From Chryseobacterium vrystaatense (GTDB lineage Bacteria > Bacteroidota > Bacteroidia > Flavobacteriales > Weeksellaceae), in contig NZ_JPRI01000013.1 of NCBI RefSeq assembly GCF_000737765.1, positions 1 to 64,000 on the forward strand: a DNA stretch of 64,000 nt, given 5' to 3'. Shown piece by piece: positions 1 through 8,355 of this stretch (within the stretch, counting starts at the first letter, position 1; every line of letters starts with the position of its first letter). The notes below the pieces were generated by a model, which worked only from the letters and a program-made list of their open reading frames with translations, had not been told where the DNA came from and searched no databases. Position numbers and translations under genes: made by a program.

Positions 1-158
1 GAGAATTTGAGCCCATTCATAAACGATGGATTATAGAACGTACTTTTTCTTGGTTTGATAATGATAGAAGATTATGCAGGAATTATGAACTTCTAATGGA
101 AAGTTCTGAAAACATGGTCAAATTATCTGCCATAAAATTATTACTCAATAAAATTTAA
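1..158 (+). CDS. IS5-family transposase, C-terminal end (cut by window edge)
   Basis: An open frame runs in from the window edge (codons in phase from base 3) and stops at 156-158. It encodes about 51 residues containing 'RWIIERTFSWFDND' and 'RLCRNYELL'. This is the C-terminal signature of IS5/IS1031-group DDE transposases, where the E of 'IIERTFSW' is the last catalytic residue. The rest of the gene lies outside the window. The bases just after the stop (about 159-185) probably hold the right inverted repeat, but its partner is not visible so the end cannot be fixed. Confidence 0.85.
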   Translation, partial: EFEPIHKRWIIERTFSWFDNDRRLCRNYELLMESSENMVKLSAIKLLLNKI

Positions 159-262
159 ACAGCCTCTAAGAGAAATTTTGAAAAATCAGGTCTTGGCAGT
201 TATATATCTGTAGAACTGAAAGAACCCCGATTGTGCGACCGTCACGCTCGTACACGATAAAC

Positions 263-300
263 AAATGAAACCCAATTTTTTTAGGAAGTTGGGTTTCATT
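263..300. terminator. 12-bp hairpin in the 159-447 gap
   Basis: The arms AATGAAACCCAA (264-275) and TTGGGTTTCATT (289-300) are perfect complements around a 13-base loop. There is no long T-run on either strand, so terminator function is only possible. The rest of the gap between the transposase end and 448 shows no convincing gene. Confidence 0.35.
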
Positions 301-447
301 ATTAACCTGAGTCCCGCTAGGCAAAGTCTCATGACTTTGAGTGAAAAATAATAACACAACTACATTTTCAGCAAAAAAAATCTTTGGTAATCATTTGGGA
401 ACATCAACATTTGTTAACCATTAAAGTATATATTTGGGTGCAAGATT

Positions 448-915
448 ATGATAAATAATAGATTAAATTTTATAATTTTTGGAATCGTAATTATCTTTTC
501 CATTATTCAATGCAAAAAGTACGATGATGAGATTGGAAAATCCGAAAATTATTTTCTAACTGAAAACAGAATATCTGATGACTGTATGTTTTTTCAGATG
601 AGATTTTCGAAAGGAGATTATATTTTAAAATATTCTTTATCGGGAAGCTGTAAAAATTTGAAAAATGAGGTATACTTGAGAAATTATTCTAATTATGTAG
701 ATATAAATTATAATAATCTAAAAAATAAGACAGGATATATAATTATTGACCATTATGAAGTGGCTAATATAGAATCTTTTCAGCAAGAAATTATTCGGAT
801 AACAGAAAAAAAATTAGGTTCTTCAGTTTCTTTATTTGAAAGTAGCGAAAATAGTTTTACATTGATACTTTCACCTTTCACGCCTAATAATGATGGGCAT
901 AATATCAATAGATAA
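448..915 (+). CDS. small lipoprotein of unknown function
   Basis: This encodes a 155-residue protein starting with a hydrophobic stretch (residues 6-21) that ends in the lipobox-like 'SIIQC', so Cys22 would be lipidated after signal peptidase II cleavage. The mature part is polar and rich in Asn, Tyr and Ser, with two further Cys residues that could form a disulfide. I recognise no domain. It stands alone before the convergent mob genes and is followed by a terminator-like hairpin. The lipoprotein assignment rests on the N-terminus only; function is unknown. Confidence 0.65.
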   Translation: MINNRLNFIIFGIVIIFSIIQCKKYDDEIGKSENYFLTENRISDDCMFFQMRFSKGDYILKYSLSGSCKNLKNEVYLRNYSNYVDINYNNLKNKTGYIIIDHYEVANIESFQQEIIRITEKKLGSSVSLFESSENSFTLILSPFTPNNDGHNINR

Positions 916-930
916 ACTATCAATCAAAGT

Positions 931-970
931 AATAATCCGGAAGATATCTTAATCTTTCGGATTATTTTAT
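931..970 (+). terminator. hairpin after the lipoprotein gene
   Basis: AATAATCCG (931-939) pairs with CGGATTATT (958-966), with further partial pairing inside (GAAGAT with ATCTTT), followed by TTATAT. It sits 16 bp after the lipoprotein stop and could also serve the convergent relaxase gene. Confidence 0.55.
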
Positions 971-1067
971 ATACTATTTCCGTTGTTTTTTTCTTTCTAA
1001 ATATGTGTGATTGGCTTTGTTTATCCAATCAATTTAATATCGAAATTTTAATCCGCATTTTTACTAT

Positions 1068-2870
1068 TTATCTCAACCTCATACCTTTACTAATCTTATT
1101 ATCATTTTCTCCCTCTCTAATGAGACGGTCTGGAAGCGAGTTAATTATTTGCTTTTTTATCAAATTCACTTTAGTATCCAAATCGAAAAATCTCTCACTT
1201 AAATAAAATGCTTCATTATCATTAAGACTAAAATTCACTTTTAAAAACTCAATTTTATCATGTTCAGTTTCTAAATCACTAAAATGTTTATCTAACCAAT
1301 ATAGGTCTTTAAGGATACTCTCATGTTCATAATATTCCAAAAAATTTGTTTTATAATCTTCAGAATTCACAAACTTCTCACGATGAGCTTGATATTTGTC
1401 CACATGAGCCTTGGAAAGAGCTTTCTCAGCTTCTTGTTTTAACTTAAGCTCTTCTTCCTGAGCAATTCTAATTCGTTCTTTGGTTTCAATATTTTGTAAT
1501 CTATCTCTGTATCTTTTAATCTCCAAATTAATCTCTTGTTGAATACTAACTTCACTACCAATACCAGAAATGTCTAATTTTGGAATGATAGCCATTTGTT
1601 TTTTTAGATCCAGCTCTTCATTTTCAGATTTAATTTTTCTCTTATTTCCAAAAAACATTAAAAATGAAGTCTCTTTTTTAGGCTGATTCATAAGATTGTT
1701 ATACTCTAATATTTTTTGCTCATATTCTTTTTTTTGTTTTTCTATACTAGCGATATTTCTTTCCATCCATCGAATGAGAATATCAGTATCAAAAGAAAAT
1801 CCTTCATAAAAACTCGTTTGATTATTTATCTTAAAATTAGAATCTTCCAGGTTTTTAATTAAAGCGTCTATTTTAATTTCTCCAGCCATAATTTTATCAG
1901 CCACTTTTTGAGTAGCATTTTTATAACCGTAGAGCATTTTTTCTAATTTTCTTATTGTCTTTGTAAACTCTATTTTTGTTTCTTCATAAATTTCCTTTGC
2001 CGATTTTTCTACAATATTTTCAGGTTTTGTAAAGTTCTTAGAAGTTTTTTCAACTATTAAATATTGATTTTTTTGAACATAAAAATTTTCTATTTCTTTA
2101 GATTTTAATCCTATCTGAGTTCCTTTGTAAGATTGATTATTGTATTTGAAAGAAATACCTTTTAAAATTCCATCTTTACTAAAATTCGCCCTACAATCAA
2201 TTCCATTTTTCTCTAATTTTTTAAGCAAATCTGTTACATTAAAAGTCTGTTGCATTAAAGAATCAATAGTCTTCTTGAGAAATGTTTTTACATCTCTAAC
2301 ACCTACACTTTTATCTAAAAATATTTCTTTTTTATTTCTCTCTTCCGGAGTAGTATATCGAAATCCTTTTGGATTGGTTGGGTCATAAATAATAGTTCTT
2401 CCCGGAGTTCTTCTGAGATCAACTTCTTTCTCAATTTTATCTGCTATTACTTGACATTTATTTACAATGTAACTTGTATTAATATTACTTCTATCAAAAC
2501 CAACTTTGTTGAGTAAAATATGATAGTGCTCATGAGCTGCATCAAAATGCTGAGCAATAATGAACTGATTATTATCTCTGGTGGCTCCTAATTCTTCCAA
2601 TATTTTATCAAAAATTAAATCACGGGTCACTTCACTAATGATTTCTTCTTGGTGAAAACTTATCGATAAATGTAAAACTGGACGACTACTTTTTGCATTT
2701 CTAATGGCAATACTTCGCATCAAATATGCTTGTTCAGGGACCGTTCCGAAAACCATATTTTCTTCTAAAATTTTAGGCATTTGTTCCTGAGAAAAATCCT
2801 TCTCATGCTCTTTATGGATATATGAAATAGCTCCTAAAAATCCGGTACCGGTTGTTGCATTAATAATCAT
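1068..2870 (-). CDS. relaxase / mobilisation nuclease
   Basis: This 600-residue protein has the relaxase fold signature of Bacteroidota MobA/MobB-type proteins (PF03432-like). The N-terminus 'MIINATTGTGFLGAISYI' carries the candidate nicking Tyr17. The metal-binding motif 'HFDAAHEHYHILLNKV' is at about residues 108-123, with His113, His115 and His117. The C-terminal half (about 270-600) is charged and helical with coiled-coil character. It would nick one strand at oriT and lead the plasmid into a recipient using a conjugation machine supplied by another element. The gene lies 5 bp after mobC, so the two form one operon transcribed away from the oriT-like region at 3.2-3.5 kb. Confidence 0.9.
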   Translation of the reverse strand: MIINATTGTGFLGAISYIHKEHEKDFSQEQMPKILEENMVFGTVPEQAYLMRSIAIRNAKSSRPVLHLSISFHQEEIISEVTRDLIFDKILEELGATRDNNQFIIAQHFDAAHEHYHILLNKVGFDRSNINTSYIVNKCQVIADKIEKEVDLRRTPGRTIIYDPTNPKGFRYTTPEERNKKEIFLDKSVGVRDVKTFLKKTIDSLMQQTFNVTDLLKKLEKNGIDCRANFSKDGILKGISFKYNNQSYKGTQIGLKSKEIENFYVQKNQYLIVEKTSKNFTKPENIVEKSAKEIYEETKIEFTKTIRKLEKMLYGYKNATQKVADKIMAGEIKIDALIKNLEDSNFKINNQTSFYEGFSFDTDILIRWMERNIASIEKQKKEYEQKILEYNNLMNQPKKETSFLMFFGNKRKIKSENEELDLKKQMAIIPKLDISGIGSEVSIQQEINLEIKRYRDRLQNIETKERIRIAQEEELKLKQEAEKALSKAHVDKYQAHREKFVNSEDYKTNFLEYYEHESILKDLYWLDKHFSDLETEHDKIEFLKVNFSLNDNEAFYLSERFFDLDTKVNLIKKQIINSLPDRLIREGENDNKISKGMRLR

Positions 2871-2875
2871 AAAAA

Positions 2876-3202
2876 CTAGTTAATTAATATACTTTTTAAT
2901 TCCTCAATCAACATTTCTATATCTTGATGAAGTTTTTTATTTTGATGGGTATACCTGGTCAATTGATTGAGATTACTTCCAATTCCTATCAATACTTTTC
3001 TTTCATCATAAATCATTTTTTGAGCATCGTTTCCATTATCAATTTCAACAATATTGACTTGTCCATTCTCTAAAAATTCTCTCAAATATTCTGATATAGT
3101 AAGATGGGAAGTTGCTGCTTTTTTTTGATATTTTATCTTCTCAGATTCACTAACTCTAAGTTCAATTTTTTTATTTCTAGGCTCTTCTTTTTTGTTGTTC
3201 AT
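2876..3202 (-). CDS. mobC: MobC-like relaxosome accessory protein
   Basis: This 108-residue protein has a basic N-terminus and a ribbon-helix-helix-like start ('IELRVSESEKIKYQKKA', about 13-29). Near residue 74 it has 'IGSNLNQLTRYTHQ', the hallmark of the MobC relaxosome family (PF05713-like: IGxNLNQ). Such proteins bind oriT and help the relaxase open the nick region. It is the first gene of the mob operon, directly downstream of the inverted repeats at 3290-3499. The gene symbol follows family usage; no close named homologue is claimed. Confidence 0.88.
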   Translation of the reverse strand: MNNKKEEPRNKKIELRVSESEKIKYQKKAATSHLTISEYLREFLENGQVNIVEIDNGNDAQKMIYDERKVLIGIGSNLNQLTRYTHQNKKLHQDIEMLIEELKSILIN

Positions 3203-3825
3203 TATTCTAATAATTTGATTAATTCATTTTTTTAAACTAGAAAATTTTAGCGCAAGCGTAAAGAAATTTCTTCTTATTTGCCCCGCAGGGCGAGGTTCTA
3301 AAATGCAGGTCAATATGAAAAGTAACAAAGTGAATTGTAATTTTGTCATGACATTTTAGCACCTCGCTTCCTTAATATATAGTAAAGTTAAATTATCATA
3401 TTAAAAAACCATGCATCATATTTGACATTAATTAAAAATGATATAAAAATCAAAGAAAAGTGTCAATGAAAATCCGTTTGTAAATCATTACAAACGGATA
3501 ATATTTAATGTAGAAGTTACTAAAATTTTATCTTCTTAGATTTTTGAAAGAAAATTTAAGTGTAATTATAGTCTTATATTTTAACTGAAATTCAAATTAA
3601 ATTTTGATTCATTATTAAAAAAGGATATTCTTTTTTTTAGTTTTTTGCTGACATATTTTTAGTTTTTTTTAGATTTTTTAAAAATTAGATTGTCAATTTT
3701 CAGCAAAATTTGTTTTCTTTTTTTTGGAAATTTTGGAAGTTTTTTCCAAAATTAACTCAATAATAAAAGTCTACTTTCATTCTAAAAACGAAGATAGAAA
3801 TCATAAAAATTACAGAAATTTTCTT
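3203..3825. other. oriT-like region upstream of mobC
   Basis: This gene-free stretch upstream of the mob operon holds two strong inverted repeats. GCGAGGTTCTAAAATG at 3290-3305 pairs with CATTTTAGCACCTCGC at 3352-3367 (one mismatch in 16). ATCCGTTTGTAA at 3472-3483 pairs perfectly with TTACAAACGGAT at 3488-3499 around a 4-base loop. A short GC-rich patch with GCGCAAGCGTA starts near 3250. Position, symmetry and the adjoining MobC/relaxase genes make this the best oriT candidate. The nick site cannot be read from the sequence alone. From 3510 to 3825 I see only AT-rich DNA with long T-runs. Confidence 0.55.
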
Positions 3826-4068
3826 TCAACCAAAATGAGGATTATTTTGCTCTAATAAGATACATTCATAATCTTCTACAGAAATAATCTTTCGTAAATA
3901 TTTTGTAAGTTCTATCACAGAATTGAAAAGTAATTTTTTGTCAGATTTTACATAGTTTGAAATTAAAAATATCGAATAGTAATCTGAATTTTTTATTGGA
4001 GAAAATTGTAAAATTATTGAATAATTATTGAAGCTATAAGTATAAATAATTGTTTTGTAATTTAGCAA
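3826..4068 (-). CDS. hypothetical 80-residue protein
   Basis: An 80-codon open frame with no recognised domain. It is rich in Tyr, Ser, Ile and Asn, has no signal peptide and a single Cys. It is divergent from the DUF1016 gene, with about 60 bp between the two starts. The length and clean ATG start make it plausible, but the very AT-rich DNA means a chance frame cannot be excluded. Confidence 0.4.
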   Translation of the reverse strand: MLNYKTIIYTYSFNNYSIILQFSPIKNSDYYSIFLISNYVKSDKKLLFNSVIELTKYLRKIISVEDYECILLEQNNPHFG

Positions 4069-4128
4069 AACTGTAAATCTTTTTAAATAATTTGTATTGG
4101 TGAAAATTAAAAATTTGGAGCAGTATAA

Positions 4129-5193
4129 ATGTCAGTTAAGAATAAAAAAATGAGCAATATTTCTCAAAAAAACATAAATGATTCAGATTATAGTGAGATT
4201 CTAAGTGCAGCTATTAGTCAGATCCAAAATGCGCGAACATTTATTGCAAAGCAAATTAGTAGTTCTGCTACTTCTGTATATTGGAATTTGGGAAAATTAC
4301 TTTTTGAAAAACAATTAGAAGAAGGCTATGGAAGTGGTGTCGTAAAACAGTTGTCTGTTGACCTCAAAAATGAATTTCCTGATATGGGACTTTCGCCTCG
4401 TAATCTATGGAATATGAAACGTTTTTATGAACGATATTATATGGCAGATTCAAAACTGCTACAGAGCGTAGCAGTTTTACCTTGGGGACATAATTTATTA
4501 TTACTAGACAAAATAGAATCTCTTTCTGCCATAGAGTTTTATGCAAATGAAATAGTAGAAAAAGGATGGTCAAGAGATTTATTACTCAATGCTATTAAAA
4601 TGGATACTTATAGCAGGGCAGAAAGTCAACTTAAGACAAATAATTTCCGCTCTACCCTACCCGAATTGAGTGCTGAATATGCTAATGAAGTATTTAAAAG
4701 CACTTATAATTTAGGCTTTTTAGGTATTACGGAACCTGTTAAAGAATTGGAACTGGAAGGTAGAATAATAGCTAAAATAAGAGCTTTTGTACTAGAACTC
4801 GGCAAAGGATTTTCTTTTATAGGAAATCAATACAGACTAGAATATAACAACAAAGAATATTTTGTTGACATGCTTTTTTATCATAGAGGCTTACAATCCC
4901 TAGTAGCAATTGAACTAAAAATTGGAAGTTTTAAGGCTGAATATGTAGGAAAAATGAATCTCTATCTTTCGCTGCTCGATAAACTGGAAAAAGGAGAAAA
5001 CGAAAACCCTTCTATAGGTATTATACTTTGTGCCGACAAAGACCATCTCGATGTAGAAATAGCACTTCAAGACATAAATAAACCTATTGGGGTCGCTGAA
5101 TATCAGCTATTACTACCAAAAGATGAATTGCAAGCTCTGGTATTAAATGAGATAAATATAGCAAACAATGCAGCAGATAATCATAAAAAATAA
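4129..5193 (+). CDS. DUF1016 / YhcG-type PD-(D/E)XK nuclease protein
   Basis: This 354-residue protein matches the YhcG family. The N-terminal DUF1016 part (about 20-150) has the typical 'YWNLGKLLFEKQ' and 'FPDMGLSPRNLWNMKRFYE' segments. The C-terminal part (about 190-340) has a PD-(D/E)XK nuclease core: 'RLEYNNKEYFVDMLFYHR' supplies the Asp and 'LVAIELKIGSF' the E-x-K. It is cytoplasmic with no signal peptide. Family members are common on mobile elements and near restriction or defence genes; the exact role is not established here. ATG at 4129 is used; a second ATG 7 codons on is equally possible. It converges on the next gene with a shared 19-bp stem terminator. Confidence 0.88.
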   Translation: MSVKNKKMSNISQKNINDSDYSEILSAAISQIQNARTFIAKQISSSATSVYWNLGKLLFEKQLEEGYGSGVVKQLSVDLKNEFPDMGLSPRNLWNMKRFYERYYMADSKLLQSVAVLPWGHNLLLLDKIESLSAIEFYANEIVEKGWSRDLLLNAIKMDTYSRAESQLKTNNFRSTLPELSAEYANEVFKSTYNLGFLGITEPVKELELEGRIIAKIRAFVLELGKGFSFIGNQYRLEYNNKEYFVDMLFYHRGLQSLVAIELKIGSFKAEYVGKMNLYLSLLDKLEKGENENPSIGIILCADKDHLDVEIALQDINKPIGVAEYQLLLPKDELQALVLNEINIANNAADNHKK

Positions 5194-5270
5194 TCTCAAA
5201 TTTAATTTTCAGAATTTCAAACAACAAACTTCTCGCAATTAAAATGCAGATTAATCTTTAGGGATAATGT

Positions 5271-5310
5271 AAAATAAATATCTCCAAAAAATTTTGGAGA
5301 TATTTATTTT
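5271..5310. terminator. bidirectional terminator, 19-bp perfect stem
   Basis: Bases 5271-5289 and 5292-5310 are perfect complements with a 2-base loop, and the arms are A- and T-rich at their outer ends. It lies between two convergent genes and overlaps the stop codon of the minus-strand gene, so it can end both transcripts. Confidence 0.8.
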
Positions 5311-6403
5311 ATTCAGGCAGTTTATTATTATGAATTCTATAGATTGACTGTCCGGTGTGAAATTGGACAAGTATATTCTGCATGATTTCTTCGATTTTGT
5401 TCTGCTCGTAAAAGGCAATTCTTACAAAATGAATTTTATTTTTTTTCGTGTAATCATTTTTAATTTCATCATTAAAAACACGAACCTTGAAGCCCTCTTC
5501 CCCGCCCCAATAATCCTGAAGTGTAAAATGCTGAATTCCGTCGCATTCAATCAACAGATTTTTACTTTTAATGTAGAAATCAAAACGCAGCTGATAAAAA
5601 TTTTTACAATCTTCAAATTTCTTTTCTGTTTCAATATCATCTTCAGAAAACTGAGTTTTCAAATAATTGAATACTGCTTTTTGAAATTTACTGGATTCTC
5701 TTCTGCACAAAACGCAACCTCTTACACCCTTAATGTAATTTGTTATCGACTGCTCAAAAGAAACTCCATGCTCCCGGCAGATAATTTTTCCGTAATGCTT
5801 TTTAGTTTTTAATCTGCCCAGAAAATAGACTTTTCCCTCAAAATGCTGATAACCTAACATCCTGATTTCTTCATCACTTCTCTTCGGAAAATTTCTGACT
5901 TCATTGATGCACTCTTTACATCCCATGGGATGAACTCCTTTGGTGTGCTGATAGATAACTTGAGTGAGAATATTTTTGTGCTGACATTCAAATTTTCCGT
6001 AGCGGAAATCTTCACACCTGCCTAAGAATTTATATCTTCCAAGAAATTTCTCATTACTTGCCTGAGTAATTGCCTGATTACTTCTATATCGGGGATGCTT
6101 CTTGCGGTTGCCAATCCACTCTCGTTGAACTCTCTTCTGAATATCACTCAGTTTTTTGTGATAACACTGGGTACAGTTCTTTGGAGTTTGTCCGTTCAAG
6201 TGTATGGAGATAATCTGCTCAAAAGTTGTCTTGTGAACTAAACATTCAAATAATCCATATCTATTATCCGATGACTTTCTACCAAGATATCTGTATGTCT
6301 TACCGTGCATAGCATCTGATATCTGCTGAATCTCATGTGCAGGTTTTAAAGGATGCTTCCTACCTTTTTTAAATCTACCATTCTCATTTCTTTCATTATC
6401 CAT
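5309..6403 (-). CDS. zinc-module protein with Vsr-like endonuclease domain
   Basis: This 364-residue protein begins with three repeats of a roughly 65-residue module. Each reads 'Y.FLGR......YG.F.C..H...F.Q' and ends in a CxxC ('CTQC', 'CKEC', 'CVLC'), so each probably binds zinc and DNA. After about residue 245 comes a PD-(D/E)XK fold of the Vsr/DUF559 type, with 'LRFDFYIKSKNLLIECDGIQHF' split as D-(x)n-E-C-D-G-x-Q-H, then 'ND..K..YTKKNKIHFVRIAF'. Proteins of this build are often free-standing homing-type or very-short-patch-like nucleases. No partner methylase is adjacent. Target and role are inferred, not shown. Confidence 0.75.
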   Translation of the reverse strand: MDNERNENGRFKKGRKHPLKPAHEIQQISDAMHGKTYRYLGRKSSDNRYGLFECLVHKTTFEQIISIHLNGQTPKNCTQCYHKKLSDIQKRVQREWIGNRKKHPRYRSNQAITQASNEKFLGRYKFLGRCEDFRYGKFECQHKNILTQVIYQHTKGVHPMGCKECINEVRNFPKRSDEEIRMLGYQHFEGKVYFLGRLKTKKHYGKIICREHGVSFEQSITNYIKGVRGCVLCRRESSKFQKAVFNYLKTQFSEDDIETEKKFEDCKNFYQLRFDFYIKSKNLLIECDGIQHFTLQDYWGGEEGFKVRVFNDEIKNDYTKKNKIHFVRIAFYEQNKIEEIMQNILVQFHTGQSIYRIHNNKLPE

Positions 6404-6589
6404 AATGATAAAATTTTGAATTAAACAATTGATACATTTGAATTAACCTTTCTTTTCTAAAGAAAAGATTTACATCGAAAAAACTGCATAAGAAATGCAT
6501 CACACTAAAAAGTGCAAGTTTAGATACTGACATAATTAATTAAGAATTGAATGATACCGGCGCCAGATATCAGGTTTAGAAATAACAAA

Positions 6590-6757
6590 GGCGTGGAACC
6601 GAAGCCAATCCGATAAAGAGGTGCCGCTAAGAACCTAACCCCAGAAAGACTCAGCCCACGCCCCGTATTTGAGGCGCAGGCGTAAGTCTATCATGTCTGG
6701 GGTAAATTAAAAGTTAGCGGCTTTCTTTATCCAATATGATAGCTTACGCTTTGCGTA
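6590..6757. other. strongly folded intergenic element of unknown function
   Basis: Within the 6404-7338 gap, 6612-6731 can form one long stepped hairpin. GATAAAGA (6612-6619) pairs with TCTTTATC, GCCGCTAA (6623-6630) with TTAGCGGC, CCCCAGA with TCTGGGG, then GCC/GGC and CGCC/GGCG around an apical loop. A competing fold exists: the segment near 6674-6694 (GCGCAGGCGTAAGTCTATCA) is nearly complementary to 6737-6757, and GGCGTGG near 6590 can pair with CCACGCC near 6656. It is GC-richer than its surroundings. It could be a structured RNA, a replication or transfer site, or an IS relic; I cannot assign a family. The rest of the gap is AT-rich apart from one iteron copy at 7004. Confidence 0.5.
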
Positions 6758-7003
6758 ATATTTTTATTGAGGCAAATATAAATTATTGATTTTTCTTTTG
6801 ACGAATTGATTTTGACATTAATTAAATAAATTTTAAACTAATTGATTATCAGTGATAAAATTTAAATTAATTTTTCAGTTTATATTTTATGAAAAGTAAA
6901 CAATTAAAATATACAAAATAAATTCCATTAATACAATATGTTATTTTATATATTATATTAATAAAAAAGTAAACGTTATCTTTTTTAGGAATTTAATAAT
7001 TAT

Positions 7004-7017
7004 CGGAAACATTATCC
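7004..7017 (+). repeat. single iteron copy upstream of the main array
   Basis: CGGAAACATTATCC, one base from the array consensus CGGAGACATTATCC, about 217 bp before the first array unit. Confidence 0.75.
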
Positions 7018-7220
7018 AATTTTTATAAGTAATTATTCTATAGTAAGAGGCGTCTACAATGCTCCTGTTATTATTTTTCCCCTTATTATTTATTAACATT
7101 TCTTATTTTTATTATTAAAAATAGAATACTTATAAAATATTAAAATAATTAAGGAAGGAAAAAAGAAAAAGAAAATCCCTTTATTAATAGGTAGTTAGGA
7201 CTGTTTTAAAATTACTTAGA

Positions 7221-7346
7221 CGGAAACATTATCCAAAAAGTCGGAGACATTATCCAAAAATACGGAGACATTATCTCGTTTTACGGAGACATTATCTTGT
7301 TTTACGGAGTCAATATCCTCATTTACGGAGACATTATCCTAAATTT
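7221..7346 (+). repeat. iteron array, six 21-bp direct repeats (probable plasmid origin)
   Basis: Six units start at 7221, 7242, 7263, 7284, 7305 and 7326, exactly 21 bp apart, with consensus CGGAGACATTATCC plus a variable T/A-rich spacer. The last unit covers the stop codon of the rep gene. Regular helical spacing next to a RepB-type initiator gene is typical of iteron origins, where the initiator binds to start replication and to limit copy number. Further copies lie inside the downstream-transcribed genes. Confidence 0.9.
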
Positions 7347-8355
7347 GTTCAAGTAGAGCAAAAACAGCTTTAATATAGCCTTCACCTTTCAAATTTATTT
7401 CTATTTTTCTTTTAAGATGCTTAGATAGTTCTTTATATCCTTTAACCTCGTACAGCTTCTTCATCACCCTCACCTGTTGATCATCCAAACCTCTTTGTTT
7501 TTTTAGATATTTTAAGGCTCTCTCAATTTGAAGCTGGTCAAGCGTTGGGAATTTTTCATCAACCCCAACAGCATTCTGTGTATTATAAATTACAAAGTGA
7601 TAGTTGCCTTCTTTATAACTATAGTTGAAGCTAATATCATTAAAGTTATCTAAATCAGCCTTTACACGTACCAAAAAATCTCTTTCGAAGCGATAATGAC
7701 CCTCATACTTATTTAAAGGAATAAAGAGTTCTTTTAACAGCTGTGTGTAATCTTTCACAATTCCTCCTAATTTATTAAATTTTACAATCCACATTAGGAA
7801 ACGAAGGGTATTGTTGGTTGATGTGTTAAAAGACAGATCTTTTTTTATAGAATAATACTGAGACATGTTCAAAAGATGCTGCATTACAGCTTTATCCATT
7901 TTGAAAAAAATATTTTTCTTATTCCAACTTGGCTCTAAGATGAAAGGAACCGCCTTATATCCATTGATAGTATCATCTTTAAGCCTTAGCCAATTTATAT
8001 TAGTCATATTAACCAATGCCTCTTGTATCACAGAATTTTTCATCTTTCTACCTGGATTCAAATCATTGATAGAAACAGAAAAATCAATAACTCCCTGATG
8101 TGCCCAGCCTTCAAAATAATCATCAAATGACAATTGTTTGTTGGTAGAATCTGCAATTGGAGGCTTCACACTAATAAACATAGACTGCTCATCTTTAATG
8201 GCAGACAGAATCATAGTAATAATTCTCTGCTCGATAATAGATGTTTCCTGCGAAATTAAAATTTCCCGAAAATCATTAGAAATAAGTACTTTCTTTCTAG
8301 GTTTTGAGGTTAACATTTCTCTTTTTACAGATGGTTGCGCTTCTTTTTTAGCCAT
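7339..8355 (-). CDS. repB: RepB-family plasmid replication initiator
   Basis: This 338-residue protein has the Rep_3/RepB initiator layout (PF01051-like). There are two winged-helix domains, the first with 'SNDFREILISQETSIIEQRIITMIL' split over residues 25-49 and the second with 'RFLMWIVKFNKLGG' near 185 and 'FERDFLVRVKADLDNF' near 224. It should bind the 21-bp iterons that flank and overlap the end of its own gene. The N-terminus is basic. Its start overlaps the end of the upstream gene by 8 bp, making it the last gene of a parA-parB-like-Toprim-rep operon. The symbol is by family, not by a specific named plasmid. Confidence 0.88.
   Translation of the reverse strand: MAKKEAQPSVKREMLTSKPRKKVLISNDFREILISQETSIIEQRIITMILSAIKDEQSMFISVKPPIADSTNKQLSFDDYFEGWAHQGVIDFSVSINDLNPGRKMKNSVIQEALVNMTNINWLRLKDDTINGYKAVPFILEPSWNKKNIFFKMDKAVMQHLLNMSQYYSIKKDLSFNTSTNNTLRFLMWIVKFNKLGGIVKDYTQLLKELFIPLNKYEGHYRFERDFLVRVKADLDNFNDISFNYSYKEGNYHFVIYNTQNAVGVDEKFPTLDQLQIERALKYLKKQRGLDDQQVRVMKKLYEVKGYKELSKHLKRKIEINLKGEGYIKAVFALLEQI

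Noticed and set aside
166..357. 63-residue frame on the minus strand after the IS5 end
   Set aside because: It runs through a 12-bp hairpin and the likely IS inverted repeat, with no ribosome site or recognised domain. It is most likely a chance frame.
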